NCBI GenBank assembly: GCA_000151295.1
Contig: GG745345.1
Location: forward strand, 54,910 to 71,909
Reading direction: 5' to 3'
Source of the DNA: Allomyces macrogynus ATCC 38327
Lineage: Eukaryota; Blastocladiomycota; Blastocladiomycetes; Blastocladiales; Blastocladiaceae
Length of the DNA: 17,000 bases
Part shown: positions 1 to 7,723 of the stretch, in pieces
How the letters are laid out: every line of letters begins with the position of its first letter
Numbering within the stretch: position 1 is the first letter of the stretch
Translations under genes and position numbers: made by a program
The notes under the pieces: generated by a model
Databases searched by the model: none
What the model was told of the DNA's origin: nothing
The model's input: the letters and a program-made list of their open reading frames with translations, nothing else

Positions 1-1
1 C

Positions 2-177
2 GTCAGCCATGCCAGGAAGTGCCCGCGCCCAGGGGCGACAGCCCCGCCCGCCCCCGCAGGTGGTAGCGTGACCCGGGTCAACTGTCGTAGCTACACTGTC
101 AGCCATGCCAGGAAGTGCCCGCGCCCAGGGGCGACAGCCCCGCCCGCCCCCACAGGTGGGTAGCGTGACCCGGGTCA
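2..177. repeat. Tandem repeat in the left TIR tip (period 96-97 bp)
   Basis: The segment at 2-97 recurs at 98-177, both opening with GTCAGCCATGCC and both containing GACCCGGGTCA (a near-palindromic core). The second copy has one extra G and ends after about 80 bp. The mirror image is at 15647-15822. GC content is very high, with runs such as CCCCGCCCGCCCCC. Confidence 0.9.
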
Positions 178-373
178 GTCCAGGAGCCTCCCGACGACAG
201 TGTCACGACGACAGTCCTCCATAACCTAATCCGGGAACACGACACTGACGGCTGTTGGCCACCCCGACCGGCGAGCTGGGGACTTGGAGATTATTTCGGT
301 GAAAATAGCAAGGAGCAGTTCGGGGAAACGTTCGAGAGCCCATTGGTCACAGGGACCCGTTCTTTGAAAATCG

Positions 374-437
374 CCTAGTTGTAACAAATTTGGGGTTAGA
401 GTATAGATATTCTCTGTCCGTTTTTGTTACAACTAGG
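374..437. repeat. Internal hairpin of the TIR, outer left copy
   Basis: The arms CCTAGTTGTAACAAA (374-388) and TTTGTTACAACTAGG (423-437) are perfect 15-bp inverted repeats around a 34-nt AT-rich loop. The same structure occurs at 1186-1249 and 15387-15450. It could be a protein-binding or replication site; the function is inferred only from symmetry and conservation. Confidence 0.8.
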
Positions 438-647
438 GAATTTTGTTCTGTGTTGGGGGGTCAGAGTATGGGGGCACCCAAACATGTTGCAAAACCATAG
501 TCTCCCCGGCCCAGCTGGGCGCATTCAATTCACATAAAGATAGTAAGGATTGGGAGGGGAACCGCTCAAGGCGCGCATCAACCTCGATGGCTGGCCAGGC
601 ACATCAAGGGAGCAGCTGCACAAGAGCGGTTGAGGAAGGGGGGTTCT

Positions 648-690
648 CCTGCCACTTACTCCTGCCACTTACTCCTGCCACTTACTCCTG
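648..690. repeat. 13-bp tandem repeat, about 3.3 copies
   Basis: Unit CCTGCCACTTACT occurs at 648-660, 661-673 and 674-686, followed by CCTG. It lies inside the segment that interrupts the left TIR and is a simple minisatellite. Confidence 0.92.
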
Positions 691-1029
691 GCTCGACCGA
701 CAAAAGGGAGGGGCCACAGCAAAACCCAAGGTTGCGACCCTTGAAGCCTTGCCATGACCCAAACCCACGCCTCGACAACTGCACCAGATGCGCATCCAGC
801 ACAGCCACCAAGGACATGGGGCGAGGGAATAATATAATAAGGGGCCAGTGTACTGTGCACCCAGCCATCTCCTTTTAAGGGGGGACAATCGGTTTTCCTG
901 GAGAGTACTCAGAGAAAGGCCCTTTGGGAGTGGGTGTGGGTGTCCAGAATTACACTGGCAAAGGGGCATTCGGGTGCTGGGGGGCCCCCAGGTCTTATAG
1001 GCGAGGTGGTTAACGATAATCTTGAAGCG

Positions 1030-1110
1030 TCAGACGCCTAATCTGGGTTGTTTGTTGCTTTGCCTCGAGTGTGTGTTCAGAGCAGTTTTCACTGTAAATT
1101 AGGCGTCTGA
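1030..1110. repeat. Inverted repeat in the TIR-interrupting segment
   Basis: TCAGACGCCTAAT (1030-1042) and its exact complement ATTAGGCGTCTGA (1098-1110) flank a 55-nt loop. Each arm is followed by a similar direct sequence: CTGGGTTGTTTGTTGCTTTG at 1043-1062 and a CTGAGTTGTTCGTTGCTCTG-like copy at about 1119-1138. The mix of inverted and direct repetition suggests the scar of a small mobile element or template-switch repair. Confidence 0.75.
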
Positions 1111-1164
1111 GTGCTCAACTGAGTTGTTCGTTGCTCTGACAAGGCATTTTCGAATTGGCCGCGG

Positions 1165-1418
1165 GGACCCGTTCTTTGAAAATCGCCTAGTTGTAACAAA
1201 TTTGGGGGTAGAGTATAGATATTCTCTGTCCGTTTTTGTTACAACTAGGGAATTTTGTTCTGTGTTGGGGGGTCAGAGTAGGGGGGGCACCCAAACGTGT
1301 TGCAAAACGAATCGTGGGATTTTGTCGTTGTGGGGGCCATGAGGCTCCACGCAGCGCTGCGGAGTGGAGAGATGGCCGTCGTGGGAAAGGATTCGGTGTA
1401 TTTTTTACAGGAAATTCA
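1165..1418. repeat. Left terminal inverted repeat, inner part
   Basis: This is the reverse complement of 15218-15471 (i pairs with 16636-i). The first ~144 bp (1165-1308) repeat 353-495 directly; the rest, 1309-1418, is the unique inner part of the TIR. It ends at ACAGGAAATTCA, only 20 bp before the stop codon of the primase-helicase. It contains a second copy of the 15-bp-arm hairpin (1186-1249) and a GCAGCGCTGC palindrome. Confidence 0.93.
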
Positions 1419-1437
1419 ATGAAAACAAACAAGGGGA

Positions 1438-4398
1438 TTACTCTTCGTCCTCTTCCTCTGACAACTCCAAAACAAACGCGGTCTTTCCTTGCTTTTCTTC
1501 CTCAATGCCAGTGGTGTAAAGATGGTACAGGCGAAACAGGTCAGCACCTTCATCTGTCCACTTGATGTTCGGGTATGGCTTGCGCTCAATCCAGACTCGG
1601 TGCTTATTCGAATCCTGCTCCAGGACCCGCTTGCCAAAGTACACGTTGAACATCTTCATGATGGTCGTTGCATTGAGTGACTTGAGCAAAGCCACCTGCT
1701 TGAAATCACTCGACAAGGCCAAGCGCAAATGTTCAGGGACGTGAGCAGTGACAGGAAAATCCTCGTCTTCTCCAATCTTGATGGCGTTGTGAGCAATGAC
1801 CTTGTGCAACACATGGTTCTTGTCAGACTTGTAAAATTTGGAGCACTGGTCAAAGAAATCCTTGCCTCGATAGTTCCACAGTGCAGCCATGTCGTCTTCC
1901 CCAAGGTACTTGCCATAATGACCCTTGAACATGAACTTGCGAATTCCAAGCCATGTTTCCCATGAAGGTTCATCGTCGTCCGTGTTGAAGTGGTGCTCCA
2001 ACACCTCTTCCTCGACTTCGTCAATGTTTTTCCAGAGACACGTGAGCGCGCCACATTCCTCGACCGCCTTGAGACCAGGATTCAGGTCATAAAAGTAGTC
2101 GGGACCAGCTCGAATGTTGATGCAAGCCATTTTTCGAAAGACTTCAAAAACGCTGGCACTCGAGGCGCTCTCATTCATGTCCATTTCTAGCTGTGCATTC
2201 TTGATGATTGCACTGTGCATTTCTCGGACTTCACTAATGTCGATTGGCTTGAGTCGAGTCGTCAGTCCATTTTTCTGACCCTGTGTCGACATGTACACGA
2301 TTTCATTGTCCTTGGGGTGGCGAATTCGGTAAATGGCTTGGAAAAAGTCACGAGGCGCCACCCAATCTTCGTATCGAGCGTAGACCTTGTCAAACACGTT
2401 GCGCAGTGAGAAGTTGACCCCAACCGTGAGTTTTGTGTTGGCGACAACAACTCGAACTTCATCACTGGCCCACACACTGTCCGGGTCAATGAGTTCCTTG
2501 AGTTCGTGCTGGGGTCGGTCGCCATGGTAGACCTTGATTTGCTTTCCAATTGTCCAATCAAACTGGCGTGCAAGATACTCGCCAAACGACTGCACAGACC
2601 AAATCCCCTTGTTGTCAACCTTGCGCGGAATAAAGACATACAGCTTCTTTCCTTGTGACAGGTCGTTCAGGATATTCATCTTGAAAAACGTTTCGTCACT
2701 AACAGCCTCGCCATTTACATGCCGACCCGTCAGCTTTGACATGACCCTGGGTTGGAAATCCTCGGGTAGTGTGTTGCGAACCACATTGACGTGACCAGCA
2801 AGATGCTCGTTGATTTTCGTCGGCTTGTAGACCGCTGAAATGAATTCCATGGTGAGTTGTGTGATGAATGCATCCATGAAAATGCACAGCTTGGATTCGG
2901 TAATCATTCTCTTGATTGCAAGGAGATTGCCAGCAAAATTGTTTTGCCGCTTTGTCACATGAAGCTTGTCCGTCAAATACATTTGCAAGACAGTCTCGCT
3001 TTCGTCAATGACAATGTAGTCGTATGGCTTGTTGAGGTAGTGCAGAGAGCATGGCGAGCAAATCAGATGCTGGAACGTGTCCAGTGTGGACTTGTCCTTG
3101 ACTGTTTTGTAGTGCTGGAAATGGACAAGTCGACCTTGGGTGTTGTATGCAAGCGTGATGCGGGGGGTAATCCAGAGAACGCGCGCATCAGGGTGGGCCT
3201 CGATGAATTCGGCAACTGCCCCAGTCTTGTTTGACCCCATCCCAGTGGCCAGCACGTTGAATTTCTTGGTCCCGTCAATGTCAGCCCCCTGCAAATACTG
3301 CTGAGGAACAGTCTTGGTTGCTTTCACACGAGTTGACGCGCGAAATTTGCGCAAGGCCTTTGATTTGAGTGCGGATGGCCAGAATTTCGCATAGATAGCC
3401 TCAATGAAACGGGTCGTGATATTGTAAGGCGAATTTTCAAGGTCCTTCCAGTACCCCCAGTAACGGGCGACTCGTGCAGAGTGTGGCTCATCCGACTTGC
3501 TCTTTTGACTGTTCCACGTCATGAAATCGTCAAAGGTGATTCCCTGCTTGTTTGCCCAGACCATGACTCGCCAAATCACACTGTGAGATAGCCGGTTCTC
3601 GTTTCCATCGAGCGGAATGTTGTTGAGGATTTCCAACGGCATTGCGTCATAAAAGAAAAAATCGAGGTCCCGCTTCCTGGGGTTGAGCACTTGAAAGTCT
3701 GCGACAAAATCGGGAGTCTTGGACTTTGCGCCCTTGGGCTTGACTGGCTTTGGAAACGTCAACGTGTTGATGTCAATGCACTCTTCGTCAAAATCGTACT
3801 GAATCAGATGCTTTGACAACTCCTTTGAGCCTTCAATGTAAATGCCGGCATCTGCACGTGGCTTCGACTGGTTGATGCACTTCATCAGGCGATTGCTCAA
3901 GTAGACCGACGCATCAAACCCAAGGTCCTGCATGTTTTCCTCTGCGAAATTCTTGAGCTTCCAAATGTCGGCAAATTGAAAGGTGTAGTTTGACAGCGTG
4001 ATGTGATACGAGTGCTTGGTTTCGGTCTCGTATCCACAAATCTGCATGTTTGCATCTGGGAACTGTCGAAGAATACACGCCTTGACGTCTTCGAGTTGAA
4101 GCAATCCCAGCTTGTCATCAACGTCAAAATACACTTTGAACAATCGCGAGGGGACAAGGAGTTCAAACAGATTGTGGTTCCGTTTCAGCAACCTGAGCAA
4201 ATGCTCAGGAGTAGTACTCGAATATGCATTCCAGTCTTGTCCAACTCCTTTGTTGATTATCTTGACAATGGGGATGTGGTCATCGGGCAGATTTCTGAGA
4301 ACATGTGCCTGGGGCCCATCTTCTGAATTTTTCGTGCTCTTCTTTCCTGAAAACCACTGGAGGCCATGGTAGCGGGTCTTGACTTTGAAGACGTTCAT
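1438..4398 (-). CDS. Primase-helicase (AEP primase fused to SF2 origin-binding-type helicase)
   Basis: This 986-residue protein is probably the replication initiator. The N-terminal part has archaeo-eukaryotic primase signatures: FKVYFDVDD near 88-95 (metal-binding acidic pair), KHSYHI near 128-133 (the sxH motif), and a possible third acidic residue in ADAGIY (about 182-187). The middle, about 255-340, may be a PriCT-like linker. A superfamily-2 helicase follows: Walker A GMGSNKT (386-392), motif Ia WITPRITL, DESE box (465-468), motif V TKLTVGVNF (655-663), motif VI FFQAIYRIRHP (685-695). This layout matches the herpesvirus origin-binding (Herpes_ori_bp) family seen in NCLDVs and PLVs. The tail is acidic (EEEDEE). 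The ATG at 4396-4398 is the first in frame. The gene is intact, diverges from the zinc protein, and is likely the only replication enzyme here, so a host or helper-virus polymerase would be needed. Confidence 0.88.
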   Translation of the reverse strand: MNVFKVKTRYHGLQWFSGKKSTKNSEDGPQAHVLRNLPDDHIPIVKIINKGVGQDWNAYSSTTPEHLLRLLKRNHNLFELLVPSRLFKVYFDVDDKLGLLQLEDVKACILRQFPDANMQICGYETETKHSYHITLSNYTFQFADIWKLKNFAEENMQDLGFDASVYLSNRLMKCINQSKPRADAGIYIEGSKELSKHLIQYDFDEECIDINTLTFPKPVKPKGAKSKTPDFVADFQVLNPRKRDLDFFFYDAMPLEILNNIPLDGNENRLSHSVIWRVMVWANKQGITFDDFMTWNSQKSKSDEPHSARVARYWGYWKDLENSPYNITTRFIEAIYAKFWPSALKSKALRKFRASTRVKATKTVPQQYLQGADIDGTKKFNVLATGMGSNKTGAVAEFIEAHPDARVLWITPRITLAYNTQGRLVHFQHYKTVKDKSTLDTFQHLICSPCSLHYLNKPYDYIVIDESETVLQMYLTDKLHVTKRQNNFAGNLLAIKRMITESKLCIFMDAFITQLTMEFISAVYKPTKINEHLAGHVNVVRNTLPEDFQPRVMSKLTGRHVNGEAVSDETFFKMNILNDLSQGKKLYVFIPRKVDNKGIWSVQSFGEYLARQFDWTIGKQIKVYHGDRPQHELKELIDPDSVWASDEVRVVVANTKLTVGVNFSLRNVFDKVYARYEDWVAPRDFFQAIYRIRHPKDNEIVYMSTQGQKNGLTTRLKPIDISEVREMHSAIIKNAQLEMDMNESASSASVFEVFRKMACINIRAGPDYFYDLNPGLKAVEECGALTCLWKNIDEVEEEVLEHHFNTDDDEPSWETWLGIRKFMFKGHYGKYLGEDDMAALWNYRGKDFFDQCSKFYKSDKNHVLHKVIAHNAIKIGEDEDFPVTAHVPEHLRLALSSDFKQVALLKSLNATTIMKMFNVYFGKRVLEQDSNKHRVWIERKPYPNIKWTDEGADLFRLYHLYTTGIEEEKQGKTAFVLELSEEEDEE

Positions 4399-4533
4399 CT
4401 TTAGGTGTTACCTAGAAAAAAAAAGCTGGGGAGTCGTCCCTACTTATGCGTTTGCGTTTAGCGTTCAGACCCCCGTGTGTTTTTTCGTTTTGCAAATTAA
4501 GTCCTGTGAACCACTAGTTGGTAATACACTAGG
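4399..4533. promoter_or_regulatory. Divergent intergenic region with paired GGTAAYAC motifs
   Basis: These 135 bp must hold the promoters of the divergent primase-helicase and zinc-protein genes. On each side a GGTAAYAC motif (minus strand 4405-4412, GGTAACAC; plus strand 4520-4527, GGTAATAC) lies exactly 6 nt before the ATG. TAGTTGGTAA at 4515-4524 resembles the TIR hairpin arm TAGTTGTAACAAA. Poly-A and poly-T runs lie between. A role as initiator element or protein-binding site is inferred. Confidence 0.5.
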
Positions 4534-5277
4534 ATGAACGACATTCACATCAAGTCCACTCCAGCATGCAACTACTGGTGTGCAAAACCAGGAAACCAAA
4601 ACCCAAAATTGTCAGTGCAGCGAATCCATATTCGACTTTCAGAATTACTTCAAATGCCATTGCACGAAATTGAAGAGGGAGCCAAACTTCGGACTTTGCT
4701 TGAAGGATTCAAACGCATTGGCCATGTCGAGAAATCGAATGCTGACGAGCCCCTCACATGCATTTGTGGAATCCATGTCAGTGAGGTCTGGATTATTGGG
4801 GACGAAAACACGAACGTGGGAATCGGGTCCAAGTGCATTGAACGAATTGATGCAGCCATGGGGGACCAAATCAATGCTGAAATCAAGCAACGCAACCGGA
4901 AAACATTTGATTGTGCCCCATGTGGAAAGCGACACCGAAAAGAGGATGGGTGCCCTTTGCAAAAAATGCAAATTGTGAAATCACCACCTCTTCCCACCCC
5001 AGAAATCCCAAGTACCCCACCACCGCCATATTCTGAAGTGCCACCATCGAAAAAGTGTGTGAAATGTGCAAAACCCAATACCACAAAATATGCCACATGT
5101 TTGTCATGTATTCAGCAAGCAAAACGCTGCACGGGAAATGCCTGCACAAAGCTCGTCTTCAACCCCAATCACAAAGTGTGCTACAATTGCCATCTCAAAC
5201 AATCAGGCGCAACAAGACAATGTGCGTGCGGGCGATACATCAAAGGTGAATATACGCGATGCTTTGGCTGCAAGTAA
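4534..5277 (+). CDS. Cysteine-rich zinc-binding protein of unknown function
   Basis: A 247-residue protein with many Cys pairs. The N-terminal half has CICG (76-79), then IIGDENTN, then GIGSKCIERI (97-106). This resembles a small zinc domain of the pattern CxCG...GSxCIxRF found in proteins of large DNA viruses and virophages (recalled family pattern, not searched). Then come CAPCGKRH (127-134), a proline-rich linker (about 150-172) with PPPPY, and a C-terminal array of CxxC pairs (175/178, 189/192, 199/204, 216/219, 230/232, 243/246) that looks like two or three zinc ribbons. ATG at 4534. It lies between the replication gene and the recombinases, so a nucleic-acid-binding or regulatory role is plausible. 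It could also be a ubiquitin-ligase-like adaptor; no RING signature is clear. Confidence 0.75.
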   Translation: MNDIHIKSTPACNYWCAKPGNQNPKLSVQRIHIRLSELLQMPLHEIEEGAKLRTLLEGFKRIGHVEKSNADEPLTCICGIHVSEVWIIGDENTNVGIGSKCIERIDAAMGDQINAEIKQRNRKTFDCAPCGKRHRKEDGCPLQKMQIVKSPPLPTPEIPSTPPPPYSEVPPSKKCVKCAKPNTTKYATCLSCIQQAKRCTGNACTKLVFNPNHKVCYNCHLKQSGATRQCACGRYIKGEYTRCFGCK

Positions 5278-5341
5278 ATCGATGATGCGTTTTTCTAGAA
5301 ATATTCTCTCATCCCCTCAGTAAAGTGACACTCATCAAACA

Positions 5342-6562
5342 ATGTCGACCCCTACCTGCCAAGAGCTCATCAACCAGCACTGGGACGCTTTTCTCGAGAA
5401 GAAAAAGAACGACACTGCAAAGCTGGATGGATACAATCGCCTCTTCAAGTTCATGACAGACGAAAGCGTCGACGTTTTCAATGTTGGAGAAACCAAACAG
5501 AAGCTACAGAAATTGGAATCGCACAAGTTCGGAAATGCCAAGTACATGGCGGTTTGGGTCGGGTATTTGGCTCAGAATGGGGTCCCTGAGCTCACTGAAC
5601 ACACGCGCGAATATCTTATTTTCAAGGAGACCTTGAATAAGATGAGTGCCGAGAAGAACAAGCAACAGGAGCTCCCACACACATTGCCTGAAGTCAAGGA
5701 AGTTCTCGACAAATTCTCATCCGAGTTGGCAGAAAATAAGAGCCGTTCCAAGATTACGACCATTGCCGCGATTCTGCACGGATACATGGGCGTCCGAACC
5801 GACCCGTGCATGATTGTCAATGCAGAAACGCACGAGACTTTGCCCTTTGTCTCTCGCAATGAGCCTGCCATTGTCGTTCCAAAACCAACTGGCAAGGTCG
5901 CGGATAGCAGCTACAACAACAAGACATACCCCATTCATGCCATTCTTCATCAAGAGCTTCTGAAAATGTGTGCTCGAGGGCAAGAGCAGGGGCACACGTT
6001 CATGTTCCAGATTTCGCCTGACAACACATCAACTGAGCGCCGTAAAAACAGCTTTTCACAAGCAATCAAACGTGGATACAAGTACATGGGGCTGAATTTG
6101 AATGTCAACAAGGCTCGACACGTTCATGCCAGTCACAATGCAGCAACAGCAACCAGTGCTGATGAGTTTATTCAAAATTCGCTCAAGATGCACCACGCTC
6201 CAACCACAGCGCTCGGGCATTATGTTCACGCGGTCGCATCCAGCAGCAACCAAGTTCCCGAACCAGTCGATGACGATTCAATGGACGTGTCGCTTGACGT
6301 GGAAATTGAGACTGTCCCTGACGAGGTCCAAGTGTCAAGCCAGCTATTGCAACTTGCACTGCTGATGCTCGAGCAAAAGTCCACTTTTGCGTTGACATTC
6401 GATGGCCAGAAAGCGACGGTTACCCAGCACACAGGCCCAACAGCTAGTGCTCAGTTGCCACAATTTCTCGACCAAACGCGAGGCATTATTCGGACTTGCA
6501 TTTTGAATCGTATTCCATGCAATGTCATTCACACCAAGGATTGGGTGAGTATTCAAATGTAA
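5342..6562 (+). CDS. Tyrosine recombinase (integrase)
   Basis: A 406-residue protein. Residues 1-130 are helical and fit an N-terminal SAM-like/core-binding region. The catalytic domain shows box I YMGVRTDP with Arg152, a box II-like NKARHVHAS (Arg259, with Asn256 in place of the usual His of HxxR), and KMHHAPTTALGHYVHA, where His284/285 and Tyr294 fit the conserved His and the nucleophile. PLVs and many phages use this enzyme to cut and join att-like sites through a 3'-phosphotyrosine. Residues 300-406 form an extra C-terminal region of unknown role. The frame is uninterrupted, ATG at 5342. It ends 27 bp before the RVE integrase, so the element has two integrases side by side. Confidence 0.82.
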   Translation: MSTPTCQELINQHWDAFLEKKKNDTAKLDGYNRLFKFMTDESVDVFNVGETKQKLQKLESHKFGNAKYMAVWVGYLAQNGVPELTEHTREYLIFKETLNKMSAEKNKQQELPHTLPEVKEVLDKFSSELAENKSRSKITTIAAILHGYMGVRTDPCMIVNAETHETLPFVSRNEPAIVVPKPTGKVADSSYNNKTYPIHAILHQELLKMCARGQEQGHTFMFQISPDNTSTERRKNSFSQAIKRGYKYMGLNLNVNKARHVHASHNAATATSADEFIQNSLKMHHAPTTALGHYVHAVASSSNQVPEPVDDDSMDVSLDVEIETVPDEVQVSSQLLQLALLMLEQKSTFALTFDGQKATVTQHTGPTASAQLPQFLDQTRGIIRTCILNRIPCNVIHTKDWVSIQM

Positions 6563-6589
6563 ATTTTCTTTTGTTGTTATTAATTGAAT

Positions 6590-7701
6590 ATGTACGCAAA
6601 AGAAGCCCCATTGACGCCAGAGCAAAGCCAGTGGCTCAGCGACCTGTACTACAATAAAGGGTGGGTTGGGACAGGAGTGAAACGGTTCTTTGATGCAGTC
6701 AGGGATTCATCCCCGCCCGGGCGCATCTACAGGCTTCAGGTGGAAAAGTGGCTCCGTTCTCAATCAGTGTACCAGCAGTACATGCGTCCACAGCCAAGAA
6801 CTGACATTCGGAGCACACACTCAGTAAAACCATTCAAGAACTGGCAAGTTGACCTTCTTGATATGCAGAGTCGGTCGTATGCTCGATTCAATTACATTTT
6901 GACATGCATAGATATTGCAACCAAGTTTGTCATTTTGAAACCAGTGAAAAAAAGGAGATGGAGTCTTTGAGAAAGATTTGGAATGGGATTATGAAGGAAA
7001 ACCCGTTTATTCGGCCAACCACTGTCCAATTCGACAATGGAAGTGAATTCAACAGGCTCTTGCAAGACCATCAAATCACGCATGTTAAAGGCAGGCCCGG
7101 CATCCCACAATCACAATCGGTTGTCGAGAGGATGAATGGTACAATTCGCAAAATGCTGAATGCGTGGATGAGCGTCGAGGGAAACAAAAACTGGCCACAG
7201 CATTTGAAGACAATCCAGGACAACATCAATGCTTCAAAATCAGAAGCCACGAAAAAATCACCAAACGAATTTTTGAAAATGTCAGAAAGTGACATTTCAA
7301 GCCATTTTGAAAGGGTGAATGCAGAACGTCGAATCCCAAAGCAAGACACAGGAGTGCTTTTCAAAGTTGGTGACCGCGTTCGACTTCGACATGTCTGGAA
7401 AACGAGCCTTGAAGGGAAAAATAAGCCTGCATGGTCGTCTGAGATTTACACAATATCACAAGTTCGAAAGGGAGGAACTGGGACTGTCTCTGCGACCTCG
7501 TATAAACTAGATGGGAAAAGTGGATTTTTCAGCCAATCATACCTGCAGCGCATTGAGACCGTGGAAGACCCACCCATTAGTTCACCGTCTGAAACCATTC
7601 GTTCTGTTCGTCCACCATCTGAAACCATTCGTGGTCCTCCACCACTGAGAGAAAAGTCAACTAGGATTCGACGTGTCCCTGTTCGATTTGGGTTCGAGTG
7701 A
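6590..7701 (+). CDS. Retroviral-type (RVE) DDE integrase, frameshifted
   Basis: Two overlapping frames make up one Polinton/Mavirus-like integrase of about 370 residues. The first (from ATG 6590; an upstream TTG is ignored) has the N-terminal region typical of this family (DLYYNKG, VEKWLRSQ) and the first catalytic Asp in NWQVDLLDM (Asp88). It runs into an A7 tract at 6947-6953, after which the frame shifts by -1. The second frame carries VQFDNGSEF (second Asp) and SVVERMNGT (catalytic Glu), 30 residues apart rather than the usual ~35. It continues with an SH3-like C-terminal domain (FKVGDRVRLRH, KPAWSSEIY). A PPSETIR repeat and a basic tail end the protein. The family joins 3' ends to target DNA. 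Either the gene is inactivated, or the shift is a sequencing error or polymerase slippage. Confidence 0.87.
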
Positions 7702-7723
7702 ATGGTTTATACAATTGATTCGT

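Larger units (their letters stand above)
1..495. repeat. Left terminal inverted repeat, outer part
   Basis: Positions 2-495 are the reverse complement of the right end: position i pairs with 15824-i, with few differences. The window opens inside the repeat; the right copy suggests that about 70 bp of the outer tip is missing. The outermost ~180 bp are very GC-rich and tandemly repeated. Further in lie an AT-richer block and an inverted repeat (374-388 with 423-437). Similarity to the right TIR stops after about 495 and resumes at 1165. Long TIRs are the hallmark of Polintons, PLVs and some virophages, where they serve integration and probably replication initiation. I see no convincing gene in this part. 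Confidence 0.93.
496..1164. other. Unrelated 669-bp segment interrupting the left TIR
   Basis: This segment has no counterpart in the right TIR. It is flanked by a ~144-bp direct repeat of TIR sequence (353-495 and 1165-1308, offset 812). It contains a 13-bp tandem repeat (648-690) and a 13-bp perfect inverted repeat (1030-1042 with 1098-1110). I find no open frame with a convincing ATG start or protein-like composition. Its CpG content (about 25 in 669 bp) is lower than that of the viral genes but far above the right-hand flank. It may be captured DNA or a remnant of a second element. Confidence 0.75.

Noticed and set aside
443..757. Open frame of 104 codons across the TIR and the interrupting segment.
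   Set aside because: No ATG start, low-complexity composition, and it spans the junction between unrelated sequences.
1236..1565. Open frame in the left TIR running toward the primase gene, with the same peptide start in the right TIR (15400 leftward).
   Set aside because: It starts at TTG, not ATG, and its duplication simply reflects the inverted repeat. The reading frame has no recognisable domain and overlaps the hairpin and palindromes.
6941..6960. Programmed -1 ribosomal frameshift site in the integrase.
   Set aside because: The zero-frame heptamer G AAA AAA does not fit the X XXY YYZ rule and I see no strong downstream hairpin. An indel in the A7 run is simpler, though slippage is not excluded.
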